DNA of 64,000 nucleotides from Campylobacterota bacterium (GTDB lineage: Bacteria > Campylobacterota > Campylobacteria > Campylobacterales > Sulfurovaceae), in the NCBI GenBank assembly GCA_003252535.1, contig QKDN01000054.1, forward strand, positions 140,792 through 204,791, in the 5' to 3' direction. Positions 8,127 through 16,353 of this stretch are shown here, piece by piece. Each line of letters opens with the position of its first letter. The first letter of the stretch is position 1. The notes beneath the pieces were generated by a model. The model was not told where the DNA came from and ran no database searches. It was given only the letters and a program-made list of their open reading frames with translations. Made by a program: the position numbers and the translations under genes.

Positions 8127-8225
8127 TATTTTGGGAGTCGACAGTTTCGGCCCCACGGACAGAAAAGTACTCTTGGTACAGCCAGCATTTGTTTTTCGGG
8201 ACTGAAGTCTCCGACTCCTAAAATA
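8127..8225. repeat. Long-armed inverted repeat between converging genes
   Basis: Arms of 14 bases (8127-8140 and 8212-8225) pair perfectly apart from one G.U wobble and enclose 71 bases. The enclosed part has small hairpins of its own, GTAC-TCTTG-GTAC near 8168-8180 and GACT-GA-AGTC near 8200-8209. It separates the end of the VWA gene from the end of the GH3 gene, so it may act as a two-way terminator or as a folded RNA. No long T-run follows either arm. Confidence 0.55.
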
Positions 8226-8250
8226 ATACCTTTTCTTGTGTGCTATAAGA

Positions 8251-9345
8251 TCATAGTTTGCGTCTGAGCTTCGCCACCCTTGCATTGGAGGCCTGGATCG
8301 TACCGGGCTTGATCGTCCCCGAGTTGATGAGCGAGATGACGGTATCTACCAGTTTTTTGGTACTTACCACTGACTTTGGATTGAGCTGGTTGCCGAAGAG
8401 GAGGATATCGTTGCCGGCATTGATGGCGAGACTGAGGGTGGTGGCAAGCCCGTACTTGTGCGCTATCGCACCCATCTGGAGGTCATCGGTGATGGTCACG
8501 CCCCTGTAATGCATCTGTGCCCGAAGGAAACCGTTGATGGTTTTGGCGGAGAGGGTCGCAGGATAGGCAGGATCAAGATGCCTGTTGAAGACATGGGCGA
8601 CCATGACCGTATCGATGTCTGCCTTTTTGAAAAGCTGCTCGTAGGGCTCGAGCTCGTTGGGTGTCCACTGTGAGGTTACATCCACGAATCCTTTGTGGGT
8701 ATCCCCGGTAGAGGAGCCGTGGCCGGGGAAGTGTTTGAGCGATGTCAGTACCCCTTTGCGGTGCATGGAATCGATGAATATCTTCGCATAACGGGCGACG
8801 GTCTCACCCTGTGAACCGTAGGAGCGGCCAAGACCGTAGATCACCTTGTTCTTTGGATTAAGAGCCATATCGACTACCGGGGCGAGGTCATAATTGATCC
8901 CGACCCCTTTGAGCTCTGAGGCCATCTTGATATAGGTTGCGGTTGCCGCGCTGTCACTCATTTTCGATACGCTTGCGGCACTCGGGAAGTTGCCGTAGAA
9001 GCCATACTTGTTCTTGAGTCTCTGTACACGGCCCCCTTCCTGGTCCACAGCGATGAGGAGATCGCCGCGGGGGCTGCAAGCCTGGAGCTCTCTGGTAAGC
9101 TTGGCAAGCTGTGCTTTGGAAGCGATGTTCTTGGGTTTGCTGGCATCGGTGGGGTTGAAGTCGAAGAGGATCACCCCAGCCAGGTCGTACTGTCTGATAT
9201 CGCGGCAGATCTGGCTGTCAGAAGGTGCGCTTGTACCATAGAAACCGACCATCAGCATCCTGCCGATCATCTTTTCCATATCAGCTGAAAAAAGTGTAAG
9301 CGGAAGCACAGCCGCAAGCAGAAGAGCTTTGGAAAATCTGTTCAT
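8251..9345 (-). CDS. Exported glycoside hydrolase family 3 protein (beta-N-acetylhexosaminidase, NagZ-like)
   Basis: A 364-residue GH3 enzyme with a signal peptide (MNRFSKALLLAAVLPLTLFSAD). The substrate-binding loop and general acid/base Asp-His pair of NagZ-type enzymes are visible in KHFPGHGSSTGDTHKG, and the nucleophile Asp in TITDDLQMGAI. AVDQEGGRVQRL is the N-terminal family motif. It should cleave terminal N-acetylglucosamine, probably from peptidoglycan fragments. The leader implies action in the periplasm, unlike the cytoplasmic NagZ of enteric bacteria. It stands alone. Confidence 0.9.
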   Translation of the reverse strand: MNRFSKALLLAAVLPLTLFSADMEKMIGRMLMVGFYGTSAPSDSQICRDIRQYDLAGVILFDFNPTDASKPKNIASKAQLAKLTRELQACSPRGDLLIAVDQEGGRVQRLKNKYGFYGNFPSAASVSKMSDSAATATYIKMASELKGVGINYDLAPVVDMALNPKNKVIYGLGRSYGSQGETVARYAKIFIDSMHRKGVLTSLKHFPGHGSSTGDTHKGFVDVTSQWTPNELEPYEQLFKKADIDTVMVAHVFNRHLDPAYPATLSAKTINGFLRAQMHYRGVTITDDLQMGAIAHKYGLATTLSLAINAGNDILLFGNQLNPKSVVSTKKLVDTVISLINSGTIKPGTIQASNARVAKLRRKL

Positions 9346-9454
9346 ATAACAGGCCTTGTATTAAATTCTCTCATTATACTCCAATGAGGCTTATTAGTGC
9401 AATCGGCGGGGAGTGATTTTCCTCCTCTTCACGATTCTCACATAAATTATGGGA

Positions 9455-9460
9455 TATAAT
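9455..9460 (+). promoter_or_regulatory. -10 box for the TlpA-like gene
   Basis: TATAAT 29 bases before the ATG at 9490, within an AT-rich region. A weak AAGG ribosome site follows. Confidence 0.45.
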
Positions 9461-9489
9461 GATGACATCTTACACCATAAAGGCAAAAT

Positions 9490-9999
9490 ATGAAAAAGCT
9501 ATTGATATCGATATTCCTCTTCACGTCTCTTATCAGCGGTGTTATGGCTGATGATGACAAAATGGCAATGACCACGATCGACGGCAAAAAGATCAACATA
9601 ACAGGTACCGAGAACGGTCTGATATTCGACGAGTACAAAGGGAAAATAGTATTTCTGGAGTTCTTCGGTCACAGATGTCCTCCCTGTCTGGCATCGATCG
9701 ATCATTACAAGAGACTTCAGGAAAAATACAAGGACAAGCTCGCTATCGTAGCAGTTGAGGTGCAGGGGCTGACAAATGACCAGCTCAAGGCATTCGTAAA
9801 GGAGAAAGGGATCAACTATCCTGCGATCGCACAGGAGAACTCCGGCCAGCTTGTGCCCTATATCAGTATGAGAGCACAGTGGGAGGGGAGTATCCCGTTC
9901 CTTGTGATCCTTGACAAGAAGGGTGAAGTACAGCTTGTACAGGCGGGTATGCTCCCGGAAGATGCCCTCGAAAAAGCTATCCTCGAACTCGCTAAATAA
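9490..9999 (+). CDS. TlpA/ResA-family periplasmic thioredoxin-like protein
   Basis: A 169-residue thioredoxin-fold protein with a signal peptide (about residues 1-20). The redox pair C63/C66 lies in GHRCPPCLAS; the CPPC motif is typical of TlpA/ResA-like reductases. The cis-proline is in EGSIPFLVIL. It is likely a periplasmic thiol reductase or oxidant-defence protein; substrates cannot be told from sequence. It has its own -10 box, and a CCCGCG/CGCGGG hairpin follows at 10018-10034. Confidence 0.88.
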   Translation: MKKLLISIFLFTSLISGVMADDDKMAMTTIDGKKINITGTENGLIFDEYKGKIVFLEFFGHRCPPCLASIDHYKRLQEKYKDKLAIVAVEVQGLTNDQLKAFVKEKGINYPAIAQENSGQLVPYISMRAQWEGSIPFLVILDKKGEVQLVQAGMLPEDALEKAILELAK

Positions 10000-10017
10000 C
10001 TATTCCCAGACTTACAT

Positions 10018-10034
10018 CCCGCGTCAGGCGCGGG
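10018..10034 (+). terminator. GC-rich hairpin downstream of the TlpA-like gene
   Basis: CCCGCG-TCAGG-CGCGGG is a perfect 6-bp stem with a 5-base loop. No T-run follows, so it may be a weak or factor-dependent terminator rather than an intrinsic one. Confidence 0.35.
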
Positions 10035-10046
10035 AAAGGTGTTCTT

Positions 10047-10889
10047 ATGTTCTCCAGAATAACCCCTTTTATACTATCATTCTATCTGCTTGGATGCGGT
10101 GGAGGCTCCCAAAGTCCGGAGTCGGTATCGACAGATGCTTTCGACTCCGGTGTAGAGCCCGTTATCGATGGTGCATGGTACAAACCCGAGCCGGGAGTGT
10201 CATGGCAGATACAGCTCCAGGGTGAGCTCGATCTCAGTATAGATGCCGCGCTTTACGAGGTCGATCTCTTTGATACGGATGCAGAAGTCATTGCCAAGAT
10301 GCACCAGGACGGTAAACGGGTGCTCTGCTACTTCAATGGTGGAGCCTATGAGGAGTGGAGAGAGGACGAAGGGAGTTTTCCTTCTGAGGCTCTCGGGAAA
10401 GATATGGACGGCTGGGAGGGTGAGAAATGGCTCGATATCAGGAATAGCGGTCTGATCCCTGTGATGCAAAAACGGCTCGATCTTGCCGTATCCAAAGGGT
10501 GTGACGGTGTCGATCCCGACAATATGGACAGTTACAACAATGATACAGGGTTCCCTCTCACTTATGATGATCAGCTCGGGTATAACAGGTACATAGCGAA
10601 TGAAGCGAGGAAAAGGGGTCTTGCAGTGGCGCTCAAGAATGATCTTGAGCAGATCGGTGACCTGGTCGCGTATTTCGACCTTGCGGTCAATGAACAGTGT
10701 CACGCGTATAATGAGTGTGAAATGCTCCTGCCGTTTATTGATCAGAACAAAGCTGTGCTCAATATCGAATACGACCAGTCCTACATCTCCCAGCCTGCTC
10801 CTGTATGCCAGGAGTCACAGGCTTTGGGTATCGATACACTGATCCTCCCTTATGACCTTGACGGCAGCTGGAGGATCAGCTGCGATTGA
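10047..10889 (+). CDS. GH114-like lipoprotein (endo-alpha-1,4-polygalactosaminidase family)
   Basis: A 280-residue lipoprotein with lipobox LLGC (Cys17) followed by three glycines. The rest is a TIM-barrel domain of the GH114/TM1410 type. Hallmarks are YEVDLFDTD, GKRVLCYFNGGAYEEWR, and WLDIRN, then CDGVDPDNMDSY with the putative catalytic Asp pair, LAVALKND and FDLAVNEQC. Relatives cleave alpha-1,4-linked galactosamine polymers of biofilm matrix. The product would sit on the outer or inner membrane face in the periplasm. It ends just before the next gene on the other strand. Confidence 0.82.
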   Translation: MFSRITPFILSFYLLGCGGGSQSPESVSTDAFDSGVEPVIDGAWYKPEPGVSWQIQLQGELDLSIDAALYEVDLFDTDAEVIAKMHQDGKRVLCYFNGGAYEEWREDEGSFPSEALGKDMDGWEGEKWLDIRNSGLIPVMQKRLDLAVSKGCDGVDPDNMDSYNNDTGFPLTYDDQLGYNRYIANEARKRGLAVALKNDLEQIGDLVAYFDLAVNEQCHAYNECEMLLPFIDQNKAVLNIEYDQSYISQPAPVCQESQALGIDTLILPYDLDGSWRISCD

Positions 10890-11228
10890 TCAGTCTACGA
10901 ATCTCGGTCTGGAATTCTTGCAGCGCTGAAGCGCTTTGAAGGATTGATAATCGTTGGGGTAGCGTCCGAAATGCGCTCTTCCGACGCTCTGGCAGGGGAC
11001 ATCGACACGGGTGCACCCTTTGTATGAGAGAAACTCTTCACCGTCGGCGAACACCCTGACTCTCTTGTCATAACAGACATAGGGGAAGTTGTTTTCATAT
11101 TTGCTTTTGAAAGTACCGTGAACGGGTGTGAGGTCTTCTCTGTAACCATCACCCCGTTTGATCTCAACATATTCAGCGTTCAGCGTACCTGCAAGCAGTA
11201 CTACACAAATCGGGACAGCCCATCTCAT
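10890..11228 (-). CDS. Exported protein of unknown function
   Basis: About 112 residues with a signal peptide (MRWAVPICVVLLAGTLNA, cut before EYVEIKRG). The mature protein has four cysteines (YVCYDK, KGCTRVDVPC, LQRCKN), which suggests two disulfides in the periplasm, and a basic C-terminus. I do not recognise the family. AGGAG precedes two adjacent ATG codons; the second (11228) gives five-base spacing, the first (11231) only two. Confidence 0.6.
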   Translation of the reverse strand: MRWAVPICVVLLAGTLNAEYVEIKRGDGYREDLTPVHGTFKSKYENNFPYVCYDKRVRVFADGEEFLSYKGCTRVDVPCQSVGRAHFGRYPNDYQSFKALQRCKNSRPRFVD

Positions 11229-11299
11229 CATTGCTCCTTTGGATTGGTCTATACCAAACATTATACAGAAGCTAATTTGATTATAGACTTAACCCGCAT

Positions 11300-11839
11300 C
11301 TACAGGGAGATGGGGAGGGAAGGGTTGAGGGCTTTCGTGCCTTTGGCAATCTCTTTGATGATCTTCTCTGTCGATTTGTCCTTGACGTCGATGATCAGGT
11401 CGGCGATCTCACGGTAGATCGTTTCCCGCTCGTTATAGAGCTTCTTCGCTGCCTGGGGCTTGCTGAAGAGGGGGCGTTTTTTGAGTTTTTTATCGGCATT
11501 GTCCGACTTGACGATACGATCGTATATCCATTCGAAAGGTGCATCGAGGAGTACGACCAGGCCGAGCCCGGAGAGATTATTGACCTTGTAGAATCCGCCG
11601 CCGCAGCTGATAAGCGTATTGTCGACGTTCGATTCGATCCAGTTCGCAGTCTGCTGTTCGCATGATCTGAAGTATGCTTCGCCATCATTTTCGAAGATCT
11701 TTTTGATCTTGCGGTTCTCTTTGGATTCGATGATGTCATCGGTATCGATATTGAAGATGCGGTACTTTTCGGCAAAAGCCCTTGCCGTAGTCCCTTTGCC
11801 TACACCCATGAAACCGATGAGAATGATATTGTTCTTCAA
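11300..11839 (-). CDS. aroK: Shikimate kinase
   Basis: This enzyme phosphorylates shikimate in aromatic amino acid synthesis. The Walker A loop GFMGVGKGT is at residues 9-17, the shikimate-binding Asp pair is in IDTDDII, and the GGG motif is in ISCGGGFY. The lid Arg region follows at KKRPLF. Length (179) is normal for the family. Translation seems to begin at TTG (11839), four bases after AAGGGGCAAC-type ribosome sequence, directly after the stop of the preceding gene, so the two are coupled. It is the last gene of a run that starts with the four-helix membrane protein. Confidence 0.93.
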   Translation of the reverse strand: MKNNIILIGFMGVGKGTTARAFAEKYRIFNIDTDDIIESKENRKIKKIFENDGEAYFRSCEQQTANWIESNVDNTLISCGGGFYKVNNLSGLGLVVLLDAPFEWIYDRIVKSDNADKKLKKRPLFSKPQAAKKLYNERETIYREIADLIIDVKDKSTEKIIKEIAKGTKALNPSLPISL

Positions 11840-11848
11840 GTTGCCCCT

Positions 11849-12106
11849 TTATACCATATTGTAGCGTGCGATGATCGTTTTGAGTCTTTTGCGAAGGTTT
11901 TTGAGTGCTTCCGTCGCATCCTCACCTTCGGCAATGAGCGACTCGAACTCATCGAACTGTATCTTCGCTATCCAGCCGATACGGTCATGGAGCTTGATCC
12001 CTACAAACCTGACTTCACCGAAGTGTTCTTTTGCCATTTTGTGGATCCTCTCGATCCTCTGTTCAATGGTCTTGGGTTCTTTGTTATTGTTATTATTGAG
12101 TGACAT
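11849..12106 (-). CDS. Conserved small protein with an Asn-rich start
   Basis: An 85-residue cytoplasmic protein beginning with MSLNNNNNK, the five Asn codons forming a trinucleotide repeat. The middle, VGIKLHDRIGWIAKIQ, reads as beta strands and the C-terminal half, EDATEALKNLRKRLKTII, as a helix. The overall pattern is loosely like a HicB-type fold, but there is no HicA partner, so I do not call it an antitoxin. AGGAG lies six bases before the start. It sits between rsmE and aroK on the same strand. Confidence 0.7.
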   Translation of the reverse strand: MSLNNNNNKEPKTIEQRIERIHKMAKEHFGEVRFVGIKLHDRIGWIAKIQFDEFESLIAEGEDATEALKNLRKRLKTIIARYNMV

Positions 12107-12172
12107 ATTACTCCTTTTACGTAAAGTTGGAAATTATACCTTAAATAGCCACATTTTGGAATCAAGCATCGG

Positions 12173-12841
12173 CTATGCCAGTACGATGGCAGAGACCGTC
12201 ATGACGGCACTTTCACTTTTGAGGATCATTGGGGTAGCGAGACCTGTGATCTCATCTGCGCCAAAGAGTTTCACCTCGTTTTCGCTGAATCCCCCCTCGC
12301 ATCCTACCACTACACACTCCGGAGGGGAGTAGGTGTCGAGTCTGTTCTCCGAGAAGTGGAGGATGGAGCTCTGCGGATAGCGTTGTTTGAACTCTCTCAG
12401 GCTTCCGATCGTCTCGAGCTCGATCATCGAACTTCTGCCGCATTGCTGCGAGGAATTGAGCAGTATCTTCTCCAGTCTCTCGATATCGGGTTTGAAGTTC
12501 TTTTGCGAGCGGTCACAGTAGATGAAGGAAATTTTTGCAACTCCAAGTTCATTGAGGGTGGGGAGTACCTTCTCGATATTCTTTGGATCGATAAGGCACC
12601 ATCCGAGATGAAGCTTCCTCCCTGCTTCGATGCCGAGGCTCTCCTGTGAGCGGAGTGTCAGGGTAAGCGAACGCTTGTCGATGGATATGATGGTATAGTG
12701 GTAGAGGCTGTCGTCCCGGAGATGCCGCAGGGCGATACTGTCCCCCTCTTTGTGTCTGCGTACCTTGAAGAGGTAGCGGTGATCGTCCCCTTCGAGAGTG
12801 ATCGACGGGATACCGGCATCCTTATGATAGAGATATTGCAC
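12173..12841 (-). CDS. rsmE: 16S rRNA (uracil-1498-N3)-methyltransferase
   Basis: A SPOUT-class methyltransferase that modifies U1498 of 16S rRNA. The N-terminal PUA-like part carries DDHRYLFKVRRHKEGD. The knot motifs are VVVGCEGGFSENEV (GPEGG in most relatives, here GCEGG) and MILKSESAVMT at the end, which is LRTETA in most relatives. Length 222, slightly shorter than usual. The start is GTG at 12841, with GGAG seven bases ahead, and it lies inside the end of the preceding membrane-protein gene, so the two are coupled. Confidence 0.92.
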   Translation of the reverse strand: MQYLYHKDAGIPSITLEGDDHRYLFKVRRHKEGDSIALRHLRDDSLYHYTIISIDKRSLTLTLRSQESLGIEAGRKLHLGWCLIDPKNIEKVLPTLNELGVAKISFIYCDRSQKNFKPDIERLEKILLNSSQQCGRSSMIELETIGSLREFKQRYPQSSILHFSENRLDTYSPPECVVVGCEGGFSENEVKLFGADEITGLATPMILKSESAVMTVSAIVLA

Positions 12842-13238
12842 CCTTTTTCTCCATTATCATTAATACGGTCATAGCGGCTATGATAGCGATCTGGGCGGAG
12901 ACATAGAGGAGGGATACCGTAGCACCGTTCTCACTGAGCATCCACCTTTGATGCAGTTTTTTGCTTCTGTATGTTTCGAGTGCGATGAGGATGACCAATG
13001 CTGCTACCATCAGGGTCAGGGAAAGGTTCCATGGATATTCGAGTACCATGAAAGCGACAAGCCCCGAGAATGCCACCATCGTCAGGAATCCGAAGAAGAT
13101 AAAAAAAGATATCCTTGTATAGCGCATCTGTGTAGCTATATGGTGTCTGGCAAAAAAAGGAACCAGCGCGTTGATCACTAGGACTGCAAGAAGTATCTTG
13201 ATGAGCAGTGAGTGATACATCAGTATCTCCTGGTGCAT
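12822..13238 (-). CDS. Four-helix membrane protein of unknown function
   Basis: A 138-residue integral membrane protein with four predicted helices: LLIKILLAVLVINALVPFF, FFIFFGFLTMVAFSGLVAFM, LTLMVAALVILIALETY and SAQIAIIAAMTVLMIM. The His/Arg-rich loop RHHIATQMRYTR lies between helices one and two. I do not recognise the function. The start at 13238 has AAAGGAG five bases upstream. It overlaps rsmE by 20 bases and heads a gene run through aroK. Confidence 0.75.
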   Translation of the reverse strand: MHQEILMYHSLLIKILLAVLVINALVPFFARHHIATQMRYTRISFFIFFGFLTMVAFSGLVAFMVLEYPWNLSLTLMVAALVILIALETYRSKKLHQRWMLSENGATVSLLYVSAQIAIIAAMTVLMIMEKKGAISLS

Positions 13239-13287
13239 TGCATCTCCTTTGAGGGATTTTAATAAACTCAATTATACTCAATTTTGA

Positions 13288-13293
13288 TATAAT
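13288..13293 (+). promoter_or_regulatory. -10 box for moeA
   Basis: TATAAT 23 bases before the moeA start; AAAAAAGG serves as a ribosome site. The 77-base gap to the divergent membrane-protein gene must hold both promoters. Confidence 0.5.
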
Positions 13294-13315
13294 CAACCCA
13301 AAAAAGGTTCATGTT

Positions 13316-14536
13316 ATGGCTATTTCTATTACGGATGTATTTGAATTGATACGAACGCAGATAGGTACGCTCTCCACCGAGATCATACCCATCGAAGAGG
13401 GGCTCGGCCGTATCATTGCCCGCGACTACAGCGCTCTGTACAGTCTGCCCAGATTCGACAACTCCGCAATGGACGGTTATGCTGTCAGACTCGCCGACAG
13501 CGGCAAAAGTGTGCCCGGCGAAAAAGTGATCTATGCAGGGGATGAGGTAAGGTATACCCTCCGGGATGGTGAAGCGATCCGCATCATGACCGGAGCGCCT
13601 GTACCGGAAGGGTGTGAAGCGATCGTGCCTGTCGAGGATACTGTGCAGGAGGGCGGAGTGGTCGTGTTGCCTGCCTCGATCAGACCGAATGCCCATGTCA
13701 GGTACAGCGGTGAGGATATCAGCGAGGGTGCACTTTTCATCTCCGAAGGTGAAGCAGTGAGCGCCTATACGCTCGCTCTCTTCGCCTCACAGGGGATCAC
13801 CCACATCGAGGTGACCAGAAAAGTGCGCGTTGCTATACTCGCTACCGGCGATGAGCTCAAGTCACATTTTGAGAGGATCGAATCCCACCAGCTGTACAAT
13901 TCAAATACACCGATGTTCGCCGGCAGGGCGAGGGAGCTCGGGTGCGAAGTGAGAACAGTGAGCAGCGGAGGGGATGACTACCAGACGCTCAAGGAGAGGA
14001 TCGGGGGGATTCTCGATGCCGACCTGATCGTCACCAGTGGCGGAATCAGCGTGGGGGACAAGGATTTCACCAGGGCCTCGTTCGAAGACCTTGGTATGGC
14101 GATACTTTGCAGCGGTATCGATATCAAGCCAGGCAAACCGACGACCATAGGGAAGATCGGGAAGACCGTCGTGGTCAACCTCCCGGGCAATCCGCTCGCA
14201 GCAATGGTCAATTACGAGATGTTCGTCAAGCTCATCATCCTCAGGCTATCGGGTACGTCACGTCCTCATCATGGGATCATTGAGACAAAGATCGCAAAAG
14301 ACCACAGGCAAAAGAGCGGGAAATATACCGTGATTCTCGGGAGTTTTGACGGCAAAGGTTTCACACCGCTACCCTCGCAGGCCCCCGGAATGGTCTCACC
14401 GCTGATGCATGCCGACGGAATGATCGTCACGACTCCGGAAGTGTCGGTGATAGATGAGGGTTCAATAGTGAAAATGATACCGATAAAGATGGGATTGTAT
14501 AGCGATCAGGAAGAAGTAATATTTACGGAAGTGTGA
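13316..14536 (+). CDS. moeA: Molybdopterin molybdenumtransferase
   Basis: MoeA inserts molybdenum into adenylated molybdopterin, completing the cofactor. The 406-residue protein shows the four-domain layout. Motifs include PRFDNSAMDGYAV (substrate site), RIMTGAPVPEGCEAIVPVED, the MoaB-like nucleotide fold with VTSGGISVGDKDF and IKPGKPTTIGKI, then VVNLPGNPLAAMV. The small C-terminal beta domain is complete. It works after MoaA (at 3.5 kb) and uses molybdate that ModA (at 42.5 kb) would capture, though these genes are not in one operon. Confidence 0.95.
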   Translation: MAISITDVFELIRTQIGTLSTEIIPIEEGLGRIIARDYSALYSLPRFDNSAMDGYAVRLADSGKSVPGEKVIYAGDEVRYTLRDGEAIRIMTGAPVPEGCEAIVPVEDTVQEGGVVVLPASIRPNAHVRYSGEDISEGALFISEGEAVSAYTLALFASQGITHIEVTRKVRVAILATGDELKSHFERIESHQLYNSNTPMFAGRARELGCEVRTVSSGGDDYQTLKERIGGILDADLIVTSGGISVGDKDFTRASFEDLGMAILCSGIDIKPGKPTTIGKIGKTVVVNLPGNPLAAMVNYEMFVKLIILRLSGTSRPHHGIIETKIAKDHRQKSGKYTVILGSFDGKGFTPLPSQAPGMVSPLMHADGMIVTTPEVSVIDEGSIVKMIPIKMGLYSDQEEVIFTEV

Positions 14537-14550
14537 TTTGTATCATTGAT

Positions 14551-14584
14551 TAAAACACCGTCCGGGAAGATGCCCGGATGGTGT
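14551..14584 (-). terminator. Intrinsic terminator of the 14.6-kb lipoprotein gene
   Basis: A 12-bp stem (14555-14566 with 14573-14584, one G.U pair) has a six-base loop. Read on the minus strand it is followed by TTTT. It may also slow transcription leaving moeA on the other strand. Confidence 0.7.
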
Positions 14585-14599
14585 AAGGACTACAAGAGA

Positions 14600-16093
14600 T
14601 TATCTTCTTATAGCTTTGTAATATTCGTCTGCATAGACCTCTTCGTATGCCGGAGCAGTACCTTCACCTGCTTTGATCTCTACATTATCGATCAACCAGC
14701 CTCTGAAACCGTTGTATAGACCATCGTTTGTCTCAAATGTGAATTTGAGCTGGATAGTCTTGCCGGCAGCATTTGGAAGTGTGATACCTTCCTGCGTGAG
14801 CCACATTGGAGCAGAGTTGAATCCTGTGTTCGAGAATGGGATCGGAGCTCTTACCAGATCACTGACAGGGTCACTGAGCGGGTTGAGTCTGGCGATATTT
14901 GTCCATGTAGAACCACCGTCTGTAGACATGGCAACTGTCATCAGGTCAAAACCATCTTTGTTCGGGTTGACCGATTCGATCTCCCACCATGTATCGAAAG
15001 TGAGATGAACTGCACCTGTGACACCAGTAAGGCTGATTGCCGGAGAGATAAGTTCACCCGAGTTGTCGTAGTTGCTTGATGTACCGCCGCTCAGAGCGTA
15101 TGTGTCTGTCGTCTCATCCATAAAGTTACCGAATGTCGCACCGTCAGCAACATTGCCATTGCCGTACCACATACAGTTACCGCTTGCCGGAGCCGGGATA
15201 GCACCATTACTTGTGTCATTTGGAGCCAAAGATACGAGGCCATAGGTATAAGCCTGGTTGATACCTGTTACAGATGAGGAGTGGAGATGCCACATATTGT
15301 TGTCATTATCACCTGAAAGCTTGTTCATTGTCCATCCATTGGTGCCGCTGTCGAATGTTTCGCTATATAGCGCAGTCGAAGTGGTTGCTGTTCCAAGCTG
15401 GAAGTTAAGTCCTGCGACAGAGATGCTCTGGAGTACTTCCTGAACGGTCAGTGATTTAGGCTCATACCCGTCAGCCGATGCAGTGATGGTCAGGCCGTTG
15501 CTGAGCGCACTGAGAAGGTCGGCGTTGATATTGATCAGAAGCATATAACTGCCGTCAGCCTGTGTCAGAGCCGAAGCAAATGAACCGTTTGTTGCGACAC
15601 CACCCGATACATTCACCTGTGCATAATGGATAGGGCTGCCGGCAGTATCGGTCACTATACCAGAGATAGACGCGATGACTGCACCCTCTATGACATGTAC
15701 ACCGTCAGCCAGAATCTCGAGCCCTGCCATTACGCTTGCTACTTCGGAGAAGTTGTCAGCTTTGATTGTGATAGTCGCAGTTGTAGAAACGCCGCCAAGA
15801 GAGATCTCGAGAGTGTAGGTACCAGGCTCAAGCCCGTTTTCGATATTGACCGTTCCGTCTGCCCCTACAGTGTATGTGGCTTTTGCCTGTTTGGTGCTGG
15901 TCGTACCGCCGTTCACTGTTACCTGTGCTCCGGCAAGCGGTATGCCTGCAATATCCACGAGTTTGAGAGTTGTTACATCTGTTTGAGTTGTTGTAGTACC
16001 ATCAGTGGTTGTACCACCACCGCCGCCTCCACAGCCTACTGCCATGAACGAAAGAAACATAAATGCCAAGCTTTTAATCAAGAACCGTTTCAT
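14600..16093 (-). CDS. Modular surface lipoprotein with carboxypeptidase-regulatory-like domains
   Basis: A 497-residue lipoprotein; the lipobox AVGC (Cys21) is followed by a run of glycines and a Thr-rich spacer. Two beta-sandwich repeats of the CarboxypepD_reg/Ig-like type follow: one near residues 42-110 (VDIAGIPLAGAQVTVNGG), the other near 140-235 (SGIVTDTAGSPIHYAQVNVS). Residues 245-480 form a jelly-roll-like region (ETFDSGTNGWTM ... GWLIDNVEI), as found beside peptidase domains of the immune-inhibitor type. No catalytic motif is seen. The role is probably adhesion or ligand binding. TATAAT on the minus strand at 16152-16157 and AAGGAG before the ATG support the start. Confidence 0.75.
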   Translation of the reverse strand: MKRFLIKSLAFMFLSFMAVGCGGGGGGTTTDGTTTTQTDVTTLKLVDIAGIPLAGAQVTVNGGTTSTKQAKATYTVGADGTVNIENGLEPGTYTLEISLGGVSTTATITIKADNFSEVASVMAGLEILADGVHVIEGAVIASISGIVTDTAGSPIHYAQVNVSGGVATNGSFASALTQADGSYMLLININADLLSALSNGLTITASADGYEPKSLTVQEVLQSISVAGLNFQLGTATTSTALYSETFDSGTNGWTMNKLSGDNDNNMWHLHSSSVTGINQAYTYGLVSLAPNDTSNGAIPAPASGNCMWYGNGNVADGATFGNFMDETTDTYALSGGTSSNYDNSGELISPAISLTGVTGAVHLTFDTWWEIESVNPNKDGFDLMTVAMSTDGGSTWTNIARLNPLSDPVSDLVRAPIPFSNTGFNSAPMWLTQEGITLPNAAGKTIQLKFTFETNDGLYNGFRGWLIDNVEIKAGEGTAPAYEEVYADEYYKAIRR

Positions 16094-16151
16094 AACCTAC
16101 TCCTTAATGAGATATAGTAAAGAGAGAGACTTTGTCATACTCTTAATCACC

Positions 16152-16157
16152 ATTATA
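16152..16157 (-). promoter_or_regulatory. -10 box for the modular lipoprotein gene
   Basis: TATAAT on the minus strand, giving a leader of about 50 bases before the ATG at 16093. Confidence 0.4.
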
Positions 16158-16297
16158 CAGCAATTCAATCTTTGAAAAATATTAAAAAGCTGATATTTTG
16201 ATCAAAAATAATGATTGTGTTCAAAAATTAAACTAATACTTTTTAGTATGAATAGAAAGTGATGACTTGAGTGGAAGACTGTGTAAATAAATTAGGC

Positions 16298-16329
16298 AAA
16301 AAGAAAGCGGACACAGGCGTGCCGCTTTC
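16298..16329 (-). terminator. Intrinsic terminator of ppa
   Basis: On the minus strand GAAAGCGG pairs perfectly with CCGCTTTC across an 11-base loop and is followed by TTTTTG. It lies 24 bases after the ppa stop. Confidence 0.75.
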
Positions 16330-16353
16330 AGATCATGGTAGGTGTGGGGGGGA

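Noticed and set aside
12065..12105. Trinucleotide repeat coding for Asn as phase switch
   Set aside because: Three-base units keep the frame, and the run is short.
11849..12106. HicB-type antitoxin
   Set aside because: The strand-helix pattern is only loosely similar and there is no HicA-like gene beside it.
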